Source: Alphaproteobacteria bacterium | GTDB taxonomy: Bacteria > Pseudomonadota > Alphaproteobacteria > Rs-D84 | Reading direction: 5' to 3' | Assembly (NCBI GenBank): GCA_017383325.1 | Contig: JAFNYG010000061.1 | Coordinates: forward strand, 1-38,939 | DNA length: 38,939 bases | In this document: positions 17,377 through 26,544 of the stretch, piece after piece | Numbering within the stretch: position 1 is the first letter of the stretch | Layout: every line of letters begins with the position of its first letter | Notes under the pieces: generated by a model | Seen by the model: only the letters and a program-made list of their open reading frames with translations | Database searches by the model: none | Told to the model about the DNA's origin: nothing | Made by a program: the position numbers and the translations under genes

Positions 17377-17405
17377 TTGCACAAAATTCAAAAATGTTTT
17401 AATAA
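17377..17405 (+). promoter_or_regulatory. Promoter of parE with very short leader
   Basis: TTGCAC (17377-17382), 17 bases, TAATAA (17400-17405), then only 10 bases to the ATG at 17416. No Shine-Dalgarno is present between them. Confidence 0.55.
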
Positions 17406-17415
17406 TACAAACATT

Positions 17416-19395
17416 ATGACAGAAAAAAACACACAGACATATGACGCATCAGACATCCAGGTACTAGAAGGGCTTGAACCCGTCCGCCTGCGTCCTGGCA
17501 TGTATATTGGTGGCACCGATGAAAAGGCATGGCATCACCTGCCGATTGAGATTATGGATAATTCCATTGACGAAGCTGTTGCCGGCTTTGCCAAGAAAAT
17601 CACTGTAAATTTGATTGATTCTAAAACGATTGAAATCACCGACGACGGCCGTGGTATCCCGGTTGACGAACACCCAAAATACCCTGGCAAATCCGCACTA
17701 GAGGTTATATTAACAACCCTGCATTCTGGTGGTAAGTTTAATAATAATGTTTATAAAACCAGTGGCGGTCTGCACGGTGTGGGTTCTGCGGTTGTAAACG
17801 CGCTGTCATCTGAAATGGTGGTTGACATTGCCCGCGATGGCTACAACTGGCACCAGACATTTTCGCGTGGTCTGACCACATCACCAATGACCCGCGGCGA
17901 TGCGACCAAGGCACACGGAACCAAAATCCGCTTTACAATCGACGACGAAATCTTTGGCACATCTGCTGTATTTAAACCGATAAAAATATATCGCATGGCC
18001 CGGGCCAAGGCATTCCTGTCACGTGGTGTAAAAATCGAATGGCATTGTAATCCAGAATTATTGACCGAAGATATGAATATCCCTGCCACAACAACATTTT
18101 ATTATCCAAATGGCGTGGCGGATTTCCTGGCCGAAAAGACAGACACAAAACCACGCATCTTGCCACGCATTTTCAGTGGCAGCGTTGATTTCCCAGACGA
18201 TTGTGGCCGCGTTGAATGGGCGCTGACGTTTTTAACCGACGAAAACGGCGCTGCATCTGACGACGGATTTTTCTCGTCATACTGTAATACAATTGCCACA
18301 ATTGACGGCGGCACCCATGAAACCGGCTTTAAATCCGCCATCACCAAGGGGATAAAGGCATACGGGGAAAAGGTTAATAACAAAGCCGCCGCATCAATTA
18401 TCGGCGAAGACGTTTTTGATTCAGTCGCAGCAATTGTTTCTGTTTTTTATAAGACACCTCAATTTCTGGGCCAGACCAAGGAAAAGTTATCAAACCCTGA
18501 AATCGCACGATACACTGAAAACGCACTGCGCGACCCATGGGAAATGTTTCTGGCATCCGACCCCAAGACGGCAAATGCATTACTAGAATTTGTCATCAAC
18601 CTGGCAAACGCACGCATTAAGACCAAGGCGGTCAAAGACGTTGCCCGCAAAACCCCGACAAAACGCATTCGTATGCCGGCGAAACTGGCAGACTGTTCTA
18701 AACACGGCATTGCCGGCACAGAATTATTTATAGTAGAGGGTGAATCGGCCGGCGGCACCGCCAAACAAGCACGCGACCGCGCAACCCAGGCAATCATGCC
18801 ACTGCGCGGCAAGGTTTTAAATGTCATATCAAATTCCGACGAACGCTTTGGCAACAACCGCGAATTAAACGACCTGATTGACATTATTGGCGCTGGCACT
18901 GCGCGCGATTGGAACGAAGACAAACTGCGCTATGAAAAAATTATTGTTATGACCGATGCCGATGTCGATGGCAGTCACATCGCATCACTGTTGATGGCAT
19001 TTTTCTATCAATACATGCCCCAGTTAATTTATGGTGGCCACCTATACCTGTCATGCCCACCGCTGTACAAATTAACATGTGGCACAGAATCAATCTATGT
19101 TGACACGGACGAAGAACTGGAAAACCTGAAATCAACAAAATATAAAAACAAACGCGTTGAAATATCCCGATTCAAGGGTCTGGGTGAAATGATGCCAAAC
19201 CAGTTACGCGAAACAACCATGTCCCCCAAAACACGCAGATTGATACGAGTTGAACTGCCACCGCGCACCGAAGAAGGCGCCGAAGACACCGAAAAAACGC
19301 GCACAATCGTATCCGAACTGATGGGCAAAAAACCAGAATTTCGATTTAAATTCATCACTGAACACGCCCAATTTGTCAAAGACTTGTTCGTGTAA
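17416..19395 (+). CDS. parE: DNA topoisomerase IV subunit B
   Basis: 659 residues. The GHKL ATPase has MDNSIDEAVAG and GGLHGVGSAVVNAL; the transducer follows; the TOPRIM domain has [16 protein letters not shown] and [11 protein letters not shown]; the C-terminus has RFKGLGEMMPNQL. It lacks the ~150-residue insert found in the GyrB at 34048-36447, which together with length supports ParE. Topo IV decatenates sister chromosomes with ParC (not in the window). The ATG at 17416 is chosen over 17377 because the upstream codons overlap the promoter. A terminator follows at 19402. Confidence 0.92.
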   Translation: MTEKNTQTYDASDIQVLEGLEPVRLRPGMYIGGTDEKAWHHLPIEIMDNSIDEAVAGFAKKITVNLIDSKTIEITDDGRGIPVDEHPKYPGKSALEVILTTLHSGGKFNNNVYKTSGGLHGVGSAVVNALSSEMVVDIARDGYNWHQTFSRGLTTSPMTRGDATKAHGTKIRFTIDDEIFGTSAVFKPIKIYRMARAKAFLSRGVKIEWHCNPELLTEDMNIPATTTFYYPNGVADFLAEKTDTKPRILPRIFSGSVDFPDDCGRVEWALTFLTDENGAASDDGFFSSYCNTIATIDGGTHETGFKSAITKGIKAYGEKVNNKAAASIIGEDVFDSVAAIVSVFYKTPQFLGQTKEKLSNPEIARYTENALRDPWEMFLASDPKTANALLEFVINLANARIKTKAVKDVARKTPTKRIRMPAKLADCSKHGIAGTELFIVEGESAGGTAKQARDRATQAIMPLRGKVLNVISNSDERFGNNRELNDLIDIIGAGTARDWNEDKLRYEKIIVMTDADVDGSHIASLLMAFFYQYMPQLIYGGHLYLSCPPLYKLTCGTESIYVDTDEELENLKSTKYKNKRVEISRFKGLGEMMPNQLRETTMSPKTRRLIRVELPPRTEEGAEDTEKTRTIVSELMGKKPEFRFKFITEHAQFVKDLFV

Positions 19396-19401
19396 ATAAC
19401 A

Positions 19402-19430
19402 TATATCGGGAAATATCCCGGTATATTTTT
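19402..19430 (+). terminator. Terminator of parE
   Basis: TATATCGGGA (19402-19411) pairs with TCCCGGTATA (19415-19424), one G-T wobble, followed by ATTTTT. Confidence 0.7.
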
Positions 19431-19442
19431 CGCCACAAAGTA

Positions 19443-19470
19443 TTGACAATTTATATTTTTGTGCTATATT
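19443..19470 (+). promoter_or_regulatory. Promoter of the 163-residue gene
   Basis: A consensus TTGACA (19443-19448), 16-base spacer, TATATT (19465-19470). Confidence 0.75.
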
Positions 19471-19499
19471 ATATACGAAAACAATAACGGAGAAACACA

Positions 19500-19991
19500 A
19501 TGAAATTCTTTAAAACCAAACAAACACAACCTGTTGCAACACCAGTCATGGCAACAATTCCAGAAAATCACGTATCCAAGAAAAAGAAAAATACGTACCA
19601 AATAAAATTTTCACCACTTGCCCAAGACGATTTATTCAGTTTATGCAAAAACACACCACTGGCTGTAGTTGTTTTAAATGGCAAACAGGTTCAAAACACC
19701 GACGGCTGGATGTCTTGCACAGAATTTCCAAACCCATGTGCAAACGAAATGCAATCCCAGCAATCGATGTTACGCGAAATCTTGGGCGAAGAAATTGCGA
19801 CCCAAATCATTGAATACTTGGACAAAGAAACAGGCGAACCAGTCCTTCAGTTATACCCAAGTCGCATCCACTTTTTCCGTCGCGATTATACTGAACGCCT
19901 GAACCATGCAACGCGTCGTGACCTGGCCCGCCAGATTGCCGTACGCGAACAATTGGCCCGCGATTTCTTTGATCGCCAAAAACATCGCTAG
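19500..19991 (+). CDS. Uncharacterised 163-residue protein
   Basis: I do not recognise the family. The N-terminus is basic (KKKKNTYQIKFS), there is no signal peptide or TM segment, and the C-terminal third is strongly charged and helical (RRDLARQIAVREQLARDFF). The gene has a near-consensus promoter, CGGAG 7 bases before the ATG, and its own terminator, so it is likely well expressed. It ends with TAG. Neighbours (parE, glycosyltransferases) give no hint of role. Confidence 0.8.
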   Translation: MKFFKTKQTQPVATPVMATIPENHVSKKKKNTYQIKFSPLAQDDLFSLCKNTPLAVVVLNGKQVQNTDGWMSCTEFPNPCANEMQSQQSMLREILGEEIATQIIEYLDKETGEPVLQLYPSRIHFFRRDYTERLNHATRRDLARQIAVREQLARDFFDRQKHR

Positions 19992-19996
19992 GAAAT

Positions 19997-20024
19997 AAAA
20001 AATCCCCCAACGGGGATTTTTTTA
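19997..20024. terminator. Bidirectional terminator
   Basis: A-rich arm with TCCCC pairs with GGGGA plus T-run, between the convergent 163-residue gene and the family 2 glycosyltransferase. Confidence 0.8.
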
Positions 20025-21050
20025 TTCTACGTGACACGTTTTTATAAAATCACAAATTTGCGCACGTAATTTTTTTGCCCATCGAAACGACGGTCTGTCC
20101 AGTGCCCCTATTCTTTCCAGTTCACGAAAATATTCCTGTGCAGTTGCACGTTCATCTTCGCTTTCTATATATTTCGTTTTACGAAAAGCCCATTTAATAA
20201 AATACCATCTGAAATTTTCCGACCATTTTTTCATCTGGTACGGCGTTGCTGATTCTTGATATTTTAAAAACGCGGTCTTAATCCCCATACACAGGCTTTG
20301 CATTATACGCAATTGCTTGGCACTTAACACAATTCCACCAAAATTAGGTATGTAAAAATACAGTGGCAGTGGCGCAATTGTCACACGTGGGTTTCGCAAC
20401 ATAACCTGACTCCACCATGGGAAATCTTCGAACAAAATCCCCTTGATAAACGGCACATCCGCAATCAGTTCACGTTTGTACATATTTTTCCAAACCTGAC
20501 AATGTTTAATCAGCCATTTTTTCTTTTTCCCCGGCGCATTATGCGTACGTTCAGTCGCATATTCATACACATCATCTGTCACCAATGTTGGTACACGGGC
20601 CACATTGTACTTTTTATGCATGCGCCACGGCACCACATTATCCGTATCCATTTTCAGCACATGCCGCACCATCAATTGTGGCCGATAAATTCTGTCATAT
20701 GTAAAAGACACAATATCCGTCCCATCACGCATCGCCAGCGCATATGCAATTTCCATTGTCTGGGGATGAATAAAATCATCACTGTCCAGGTACAATATAT
20801 ATTCCCCTGTTGCGACCGCCATACCTGCATTTCGCGCATCGGACAGCCCGCCATTTTCCTTGTTTACAATCTTAAAGCGCGCATCATGTGATGCGTATTC
20901 TTCCAAAATAGTTGCACTGTTATCTGGACTGCCATCATTGACACAAATCGCTTCCCAATCCTGGAATGTCTGATTTTTCACACTGTCCAAACATCTGCGC
21001 AAATACTTTTCGACATTATATATTGGAATAATAACTGAAATCGCAGGCAT
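20022..21050 (-). CDS. Family 2 glycosyltransferase
   Basis: About 342 residues. The GT-A fold is visible: SVIIPIYNVEKYL at the start, VNDGSPD (nucleotide-sugar binding Asp), GGLSDARNAG, and the DXD-like LYLDSDDF for metal binding. Enzymes of this class transfer a sugar from a nucleotide-sugar to lipopolysaccharide, capsule or protein glycans on the cytoplasmic face of the membrane. The acceptor is unknown. The ATG at 21050 is preferred to a GTG one codon upstream, with AAGGGGGG about 7 bases before. It follows the other glycosyltransferase by 15 bases, forming a two-gene operon. Confidence 0.9.
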   Translation of the reverse strand: MPAISVIIPIYNVEKYLRRCLDSVKNQTFQDWEAICVNDGSPDNSATILEEYASHDARFKIVNKENGGLSDARNAGMAVATGEYILYLDSDDFIHPQTMEIAYALAMRDGTDIVSFTYDRIYRPQLMVRHVLKMDTDNVVPWRMHKKYNVARVPTLVTDDVYEYATERTHNAPGKKKKWLIKHCQVWKNMYKRELIADVPFIKGILFEDFPWWSQVMLRNPRVTIAPLPLYFYIPNFGGIVLSAKQLRIMQSLCMGIKTAFLKYQESATPYQMKKWSENFRWYFIKWAFRKTKYIESEDERATAQEYFRELERIGALDRPSFRWAKKLRAQICDFIKTCHVE

Positions 21051-21065
21051 CACACCCCCCTTAAT

Positions 21066-21962
21066 TTATTTATTCATATCACAAATCACCTGTGAAAATG
21101 TGCCCGGTTGTGGCGCATCCGCATAGGCCGTCTTTTGAAAAAACGCACCCGACGTTAATTCATCAAACAGTTCTTGATTAAATGGCTTAAACTTATACCC
21201 GTGCCACAGCGTATGCGTTGGGTATTGATCAACATGCGGCATCTGCGCAAAGTATTTTTTTGCCCGTTCATCATTTTGAACCAGCGTCTGGAACAACATC
21301 TGATGCATAAAGTAATCAAAGCTTTTATTTTCATGAATCCAGTATTCTAAAATCATCGCCCGCCATGCCCCCAACAGGTATGCCCCACGGCGACCACGTA
21401 TAAAGCAATTCTGACAGAACATATATTTTTGCCCCACCCTGTCACCTGCCAAATACATAAAGAAATCCGTATCAACAATCCATTTTGGTATTTTATCCAC
21501 AACAAAATCGGTTGAATCCAACCAAAATCCCCCATATTGATACAACAGTTCGACACGACAAATATCTGCGAAATGCGCACGTCTGATTTTCCCAGCCTTG
21601 TATTTATCAACAATCACCTGTGGCAACGTTATATAATCGAAAATATTACTGTCATCTAATACAACCAATTCCTGTTTACAGTGTTTTCTGATACTGCGAA
21701 AACAAGACTTTACCAGTTCAGGCGCCTTATCTTCGCCCTGTTGCCAGATAGTAAAAATCTTTTCGTTTTTATCATCTTTGATTACAGGTCCATCTGCAAC
21801 ATTTTTAACCGCATACAGATATCGCTTAAAATACTGTGGTGCAACCTGGGACAAAACCGTTGTTCTAACATCACGTCTGTGTTCACGCGAACGCCATGGC
21901 CAATTCAAGATATGAGATTTAAAAAATATCTTTGTTAATGCCATCGCCCTATCAATATTCAT
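21066..21962 (-). CDS. Capsular-polysaccharide-type glycosyltransferase
   Basis: 298 residues, resembling the Caps_synth/OCH1-like glycosyltransferase group. Diagnostic stretches are FTIWQQGEDKAPELVKSC, VVLDDSNIFDYI, RRAHFADICRVELLYQYGG and FWLDSTDF, the last holding the DXD-like metal site. These enzymes transfer hexoses onto surface polysaccharides. It is first in a two-gene unit with the family 2 enzyme, suggesting both add sugars to one surface glycan. AGAGG lies about 6 bases before the ATG. Confidence 0.85.
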   Translation of the reverse strand: MNIDRAMALTKIFFKSHILNWPWRSREHRRDVRTTVLSQVAPQYFKRYLYAVKNVADGPVIKDDKNEKIFTIWQQGEDKAPELVKSCFRSIRKHCKQELVVLDDSNIFDYITLPQVIVDKYKAGKIRRAHFADICRVELLYQYGGFWLDSTDFVVDKIPKWIVDTDFFMYLAGDRVGQKYMFCQNCFIRGRRGAYLLGAWRAMILEYWIHENKSFDYFMHQMLFQTLVQNDERAKKYFAQMPHVDQYPTHTLWHGYKFKPFNQELFDELTSGAFFQKTAYADAPQPGTFSQVICDMNK

Positions 21963-21995
21963 AAAAACACCTCTTTCTACAATCGTTATAAAACA

Positions 21996-22016
21996 CCCCA
22001 GCCATAACGACCGGGG
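21996..22016 (-). terminator. Terminator of recA
   Basis: An 8-pair stem (CCCCGGUC with GGCUGGGG, minus strand) with loop GUUAU, followed by a TGTTTT tail. Confidence 0.7.
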
Positions 22017-22023
22017 ATTTTCA

Positions 22024-23106
22024 TTACTCTTCTACTTCACTCATAACTTCATCTGCATCATCAACCGGACCTGTTGTCATTTCTTCGGCAATACCCGATG
22101 CACGCGCCATTATTTTATCCAGCAATTCTTCCTGGACCTGCGGTCTGTCTTTCAGCCATTGGCGTGCATTTGCCTCACCCTGTCCCATTCTTTCGCTGTT
22201 ATAAGAATAGAAACTGCCCGCCTTTTCAATCAGGTCATATTTCACACCCATATCCAAGATTTCACTGATTCTTGAAATACCTTCGCCATACATAATCTTA
22301 AAATCGACTGTACGGAATGGTGGTGCGACCTTGTTTTTCACAACCTTAACACGTGTTTCATTTCCGATAATGTTTTCTTTGTCTTTGATTTGCCCTGTAC
22401 GGCGGATATCCAGGCGCACAGACGCATAGAACTTCAGCGCATTACCACCCGACGTTGTTTCTGGATTACCGAACATCACACCAATCTTCATACGAATCTG
22501 GTTAATAAATATCAACAGCGTATTACTGCGCGACACCGACCCAGCCAGTTTTTTCAAGCTCTGACTCATCAAGCGCGCCGTCGTTCCAACAAAAGAATCA
22601 CCAATATTTCCTTCTAATTCTGCCTTTGGCACCAATGCCGCCACAGAATCGATAACAACCACATCAACCGCCCCAGATTTAATCAGCGTATCTGCGATTT
22701 CCAACGCCTGTTCACCTGAATCCGGCTGTGAAATAATCAGGTTTGAAACATCCACGCCCAATTTTTTCGCATAACTGGGGTCCAGTGCATTTTCTGCGTC
22801 AATATACGCGCACGTTCCACCCTTTTTCTGTGATTCTGCAACCGCGTGCAACGCCAATGTTGTTTTACCCGACGATTCCGGCCCATAAATTTCAACGATA
22901 CGCCCCTTTGGGTATCCACCAACCCCCAGCGCAATATCCAGCCCCAGTGATCCAGACGAAATCGCCTCAATATTTTGTTGCGACCCATCACCCATTTTCA
23001 TAATGGCTTCTTTACCGAACTGTTTTTGAATTTGCGCCAGCGCAGATTCCAACGCAGGATTTTTTGCGAACAAACCACTATCTTTTGCTGCATCTTTTTT
23101 TGCCAT
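22024..23106 (-). CDS. recA: Recombinase RecA
   Basis: 360 residues. Walker [10 protein letters not shown] lies near residues 69-77, followed by the family-typical [24 protein letters not shown], the L2-region sequence [18 protein letters not shown] and an acidic tail ([12 protein letters not shown]). RecA forms filaments on single-stranded DNA for strand exchange and SOS induction. AAAGGGGAAAG precedes the ATG. I looked for the alphaproteobacterial LexA box GTTC-N7-GTTC upstream and saw none, so SOS control is not shown by the sequence. A terminator follows. Confidence 0.98.
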   Translation of the reverse strand: MAKKDAAKDSGLFAKNPALESALAQIQKQFGKEAIMKMGDGSQQNIEAISSGSLGLDIALGVGGYPKGRIVEIYGPESSGKTTLALHAVAESQKKGGTCAYIDAENALDPSYAKKLGVDVSNLIISQPDSGEQALEIADTLIKSGAVDVVVIDSVAALVPKAELEGNIGDSFVGTTARLMSQSLKKLAGSVSRSNTLLIFINQIRMKIGVMFGNPETTSGGNALKFYASVRLDIRRTGQIKDKENIIGNETRVKVVKNKVAPPFRTVDFKIMYGEGISRISEILDMGVKYDLIEKAGSFYSYNSERMGQGEANARQWLKDRPQVQEELLDKIMARASGIAEEMTTGPVDDADEVMSEVEE

Positions 23107-23169
23107 AACTTTCCCCTTTATTTCTTATGGAAATCATACAAGCAAAGCCCATAAAAATCAATGAATTTG

Positions 23170-24357
23170 TTATTTTTTCTTTTCTACCAAGACCAACAAA
23201 CTAAACGCACCGATAAAGACCGTCACCGTCCACACCGCCGCCGTCGTTCCAAATATTGCAATCACCGCCGCCGCCAACATTGGCGCAATAACATTTGGTA
23301 AATTTGAACTGGTCCTAAAAACGCCATAATACTTTGTTTGTTGTGCCCGTCCTGTCCCGTCAAAGAACAACAAATCATGCACCGATTCCATCAATGCTCC
23401 CGATACCTGCCACGCAACAAATATCGCCAACAACGGCACACCTGTCACAAACATCGCCGCCGCGGACAGCGCCGCGAACGACCCAAATCCCAACACCATC
23501 CATATTGTTTTTCCAAATCTGCGCACCAAACGCCCCATCATCTCACTTAACACCAGGTACGGAATTATCCCCAACGTCAACACCCATCCCAAAGTATCTT
23601 TATCGAACCCGTTTTCAACGACTAAAATCGGCACATACAGCACACGCATTGCGCGCAACGAATAATATCCAAAATTCACCAGATATGCCCGCATCATTCC
23701 CGGCAAACGGAAAAATTCCATCGTATTTTTCCACAGCGCCTTGAATGTTTTTCGTGGGCTGACTGCCTTTATCTGTTTATCTTCTTGAACAACTTTAAAA
23801 TACTTAAACACCGACCACGCAATCAAATATATTGTTGCCGAACCAAAAAACGCCGCCCGATTACCAAACTGATTTGCAATAAACACCGCCACAGTCGGCG
23901 CAAACAACGCCCCAACATTCATCCACAAATGATACCTTGAATTCAGGCGCGCCATACCAATATTTTTTGAAAAATCCGACATAAACAGCGGGATTAACAT
24001 ACTGGATAACGTAATCGCGATACCCGTTGTGTAATCCAGTATAATAAATGTGCGTGGCAATATTGAAAATCCCATCATCGCATAGCACACCGCCATCATC
24101 AACAGCGCAAAATAAAACACCCGTGTCTTAGCAAACATACGCAGTATTTCATTTGCGAACAACCCAACCAAGAAACAAAATACGGAATAAATCGCAACAT
24201 AAACACCGACAATTGCGGACGACCTGAAAATCTCTAACAAAACCAGGGAATATACAGCATTATAAATACCGTCCGCAAAACCCGTAAACAACCCCAGATT
24301 TGCAAACGAAAACCCATTTACCCGTTTTCCAATTGAAATATATCTATCTCCCGCCAT
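23170..24357 (-). CDS. MFS-type membrane transporter
   Basis: About 395 residues with roughly 12 TM segments in two halves around a basic cytoplasmic loop (VVQEDKQIKAVSPRKTFKAL). The first half has the loop LRMFAKTR in the MFS A-motif area. Substrate is not predictable. An alternative TTG start lies 3 codons upstream, but the ATG at 24357 sits 8 bases after a TATAAT box, so the ATG is preferred and the mRNA may be leaderless. It lies between recA and the CarD gene with its own promoter. Confidence 0.8.
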   Translation of the reverse strand: MAGDRYISIGKRVNGFSFANLGLFTGFADGIYNAVYSLVLLEIFRSSAIVGVYVAIYSVFCFLVGLFANEILRMFAKTRVFYFALLMMAVCYAMMGFSILPRTFIILDYTTGIAITLSSMLIPLFMSDFSKNIGMARLNSRYHLWMNVGALFAPTVAVFIANQFGNRAAFFGSATIYLIAWSVFKYFKVVQEDKQIKAVSPRKTFKALWKNTMEFFRLPGMMRAYLVNFGYYSLRAMRVLYVPILVVENGFDKDTLGWVLTLGIIPYLVLSEMMGRLVRRFGKTIWMVLGFGSFAALSAAAMFVTGVPLLAIFVAWQVSGALMESVHDLLFFDGTGRAQQTKYYGVFRTSSNLPNVIAPMLAAAVIAIFGTTAAVWTVTVFIGAFSLLVLVEKKK

Positions 24358-24365
24358 GACATACA

Positions 24366-24394
24366 ATTATATCATACAACCCAATTTTTTCGAA
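24366..24394 (-). promoter_or_regulatory. Promoter of the MFS gene, apparently leaderless
   Basis: TTCGAA (24389-24394), 17 bases, TATAAT (24366-24371) on the minus strand, then 8 bases to the ATG. No Shine-Dalgarno. Confidence 0.5.
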
Positions 24395-24404
24395 ACAAAA
24401 TCTG

Positions 24405-24436
24405 AAAAAAAATCCCGCGATTGCGGAATTTTTTTC
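24405..24436 (-). terminator. Terminator after the CarD gene
   Basis: AATCCCGC pairs imperfectly with GCGGAATT, with A- and T-runs on either side. Confidence 0.65.
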
Positions 24437-24438
24437 AT

Positions 24439-25005
24439 TCAAGATTCATCATCATCTTCCATATCTTCATCATCATCGGACTCAACCGCATTTAAATCAA
24501 TTTCTTTTGGCACGCCTAAAATATCTTCTATCTTGTCAGACGCTGCATCCAAATCAATTTTATGCAAAACTGCAAATTCTTGGGCCATACGTTCCAACGC
24601 CCGCAAATACAACTGACGCGCAGAAAATGTCATTGTATCCGCCGCGCTGCGCCGTTGCAGGTCACGTACAACCTCGGCCAGTTTCATTGGATCCCCAGAA
24701 TTAATATTTTCTTCGTACTGCGCGGCCCGACGTGCCCAAATCATACGCTTTGCCCCGGCCTTGCCCTTTGCAGACGCAATCGCTTCGTCCATTTTTTTTG
24801 CAGACGTCAACGGCCGCAGCCCTGATATTTCTGCACGTTCCATTGGCACACGCAACGTCATATGATTTCGTTCAAAATCAATGACCAGCATTTTTATTTT
24901 CTGCCCAGCAACTGTTTGCTCTTCTATGCGCAACAGCTTTCCAACACCCTGGGTTGGATAAACGACATACTGTCCTGTTTTAAAATCTAATTTTTTACTT
25001 GGCAT
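24439..25005 (-). CDS. carD: CarD-family transcriptional regulator
   Basis: 188 residues. The N-terminal RNA-polymerase-interaction domain is clear: FKTGQYVVYPTQGVGKLL, MLVIDFERNHMTLRVP, then the helical DNA-binding part (SAKKMDEAI, RMIWARRAAQYEENINSGD, ADTMTFSARQLYLRALERMAQE). The C-terminus is a run of Asp/Glu/Ser. CarD proteins bind the RNA polymerase beta subunit and stabilise open complexes at many promoters. The family is standard in alphaproteobacteria. Its promoter is at 25047-25075. Confidence 0.93.
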   Translation of the reverse strand: MPSKKLDFKTGQYVVYPTQGVGKLLRIEEQTVAGQKIKMLVIDFERNHMTLRVPMERAEISGLRPLTSAKKMDEAIASAKGKAGAKRMIWARRAAQYEENINSGDPMKLAEVVRDLQRRSAADTMTFSARQLYLRALERMAQEFAVLHKIDLDAASDKIEDILGVPKEIDLNAVESDDDEDMEDDDES

Positions 25006-25046
25006 TATCTTACCTTTTTACGGTTGCCATCCTCTCTGTCCTGAGC

Positions 25047-25075
25047 ATTATACCACAAAAAAAAGCAAAAAACAA
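25047..25075 (-). promoter_or_regulatory. Promoter of the CarD gene
   Basis: TTGTTT (25070-25075), 17 bases, TATAAT (25047-25052) on the minus strand. TGTGG directly precedes the -10 box, as also at 10789-10794. Confidence 0.7.
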
Positions 25076-25083
25076 ATACCAGA

Positions 25084-25112
25084 CAAAAAATATCCCGGCC
25101 TGACCGGGATAT
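25084..25112 (-). terminator. Terminator of the envelope operon
   Basis: ATATCCCGG (25090-25098) pairs with CCGGGATAT (25104-25112), followed on the minus strand by six Ts. It lies just after the last gene of the run that begins near 31.6 kb. Confidence 0.85.
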
Positions 25113-25120
25113 CTCAGATT

Positions 25121-25672
25121 CTATCGCCCTATACGTTTAATAGTCCCCGTTCTGCGCAACGTAGACGCACGCGCGGCTTCGCCCTTGTTTGATTCTTTAA
25201 CACATATCCATTTTCCATCTTGCAATATTGCCGCCATCCCCGCATCACAATCCGGCTTTTCCAATCGCCACGCAAAACATCCGCCCTTTTGATACGACTG
25301 ATACGTTGTATTATCACCACCACGTGTATACGCACCATATTCTGGGTTCCACAGGCCTGGCACCTCGCCTGCGCACCATTTGCGTTCACCCCAGCATTCC
25401 ACACACTCGTTTTTTACATCACACAACATCTGCGCAGAATTTGTGGCACGATATCCTGTATTAGGTTTATCTTCATCACCCATTACTTTACCGTTTTCCA
25501 AATCCATACACCACAGCTTTTGACATTCCGCAGTTGGTATACCATCAATCTTTTTTCGCGATTCCACCAACACATACCCCGGCCCACACGACGTAAACGC
25601 CGCATCCGCGCCACAAATTCCTGCAAACACAATTACACAAGACAACAATAAATTCTTTAACATATTCACCAT
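25121..25672 (-). CDS. Secreted Cys-rich protein, last gene of envelope operon
   Basis: 183 residues, family unknown. The signal peptide (MLKNLLLSCVIVFAGICGADA) would be cleaved near ADA-AF. The mature part has about a dozen Cys and Trp-rich segments (CVECWGERKWC, LEKPDCDAGM) and a basic tail. An alternative ATG 3 codons downstream (25663) is possible. It follows the 80-residue gene by 53 bases and is followed by a terminator. Export and disulfides are inferred from composition. Confidence 0.75.
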   Translation of the reverse strand: MVNMLKNLLLSCVIVFAGICGADAAFTSCGPGYVLVESRKKIDGIPTAECQKLWCMDLENGKVMGDEDKPNTGYRATNSAQMLCDVKNECVECWGERKWCAGEVPGLWNPEYGAYTRGGDNTTYQSYQKGGCFAWRLEKPDCDAGMAAILQDGKWICVKESNKGEAARASTLRRTGTIKRIGR

Positions 25673-25725
25673 CCTGTCCTGGTTATATTATTACACAAAC
25701 CCCACTGTTTTTACAAGTACACAAT

Positions 25726-25968
25726 TCAACGCAACGGCGGAAAGCAATCACCACCACCCTCTGGACAGCAATTAAAACCCAAATCATCCATATCTGTATA
25801 CACTTCGCCTGGACAGCATCCGTTTTTATCTGGCACATCACCACTATCGCACACCGACACATCACTGGGTGCCAACGCATCACGACTGGCAAATGCCCAC
25901 ATCCCCAGAACAAAACCGACCAAGAAAGCCACAACAACCGCCACACACGAATTCATACACTTTTTCAT
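25726..25968 (-). CDS. Small anchored protein with CC-CC-CFPPL domain
   Basis: 80 residues. An N-terminal hydrophobic segment (about 8-27) acts as signal or anchor. The remaining ~45 residues are a Cys-rich domain: CDSGDVPDKNGCCPGE, then FNCCPEG and GDCFPPLR at the very end. The same domain ends the neighbouring 174-residue protein, so the two are paralogues in this part. AAGGGGATA precedes the ATG and a TATAAT box on the minus strand near 25990 could act as an internal promoter. Function unknown. Confidence 0.72.
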   Translation of the reverse strand: MKKCMNSCVAVVVAFLVGFVLGMWAFASRDALAPSDVSVCDSGDVPDKNGCCPGEVYTDMDDLGFNCCPEGGGDCFPPLR

Positions 25969-26010
25969 CTTTTTATCCCCTTATTATAAACAAATCTTCG
26001 CGATTACAGT

Positions 26011-26535
26011 TTATTTAAGCGGTGGAAAACAATCCCCCGTCACATCACCCCTGGGGCAACACGCAAACACAGTATCCCCTAAATCCTTAAATATTTCATC
26101 CCCACAGCAACCAAATCTATTTGGTGCACTGCCATCTGCGCACAATCCCGCATCCAGATTTGCCAATTCCTGTTCGGGTGTAATCTCTTCCTGAACTGGC
26201 TCTGGTTCTGCGACCACCTGTTCTGCCAACACGACTTCTGACGTATCGACCACCTGTTCGGGCGTTGTTTCGGCCATTGCAACCTCTTGTGTTACAACAT
26301 GGGCATCCGCAGACGTCCGACGCCCCCGCGCCGATACGACGCACTTTTTGCGATATTCCACCTTCAGCTCTGTCAATTCGTCCAACTGTTCATCTGATGG
26401 CACCTCTATCGCCCCCAGTTCTGAAATACGCAGCGATATATCCGAACACCCAACCCGGTCAACAACCGCCGGCGCATCATCCGCGAACACAGGCAACACA
26501 ACACAACTTAGTATTAAAGCAAAAAGTAATTTCAT
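26011..26535 (-). CDS. Exported protein with CC-CC-CFPPL domain
   Basis: 174 residues. MKLLFALILSCVVLPVFA is a signal peptide. A segment from CSDIS to RKKC (34 residues between the Cys) resembles the repeat in the upstream 244-residue protein. A Pro/Glu/Val linker (EVVLAEQVVAEPEPVQEE) follows, then a C-terminal domain CADGSAPNRFGCC ... FACCPRG ... GDCFPPLK shared with the 80-residue neighbour. It starts 9 bases after the preceding stop, so they are co-transcribed. Function unknown. Confidence 0.75.
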   Translation of the reverse strand: MKLLFALILSCVVLPVFADDAPAVVDRVGCSDISLRISELGAIEVPSDEQLDELTELKVEYRKKCVVSARGRRTSADAHVVTQEVAMAETTPEQVVDTSEVVLAEQVVAEPEPVQEEITPEQELANLDAGLCADGSAPNRFGCCGDEIFKDLGDTVFACCPRGDVTGDCFPPLK

Positions 26536-26544
26536 AACATTAAC

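Noticed and set aside
23107..23169. LexA/SOS box before recA
   Set aside because: No GTTC-N7-GTTC or related palindrome is visible between recA and its upstream neighbour.
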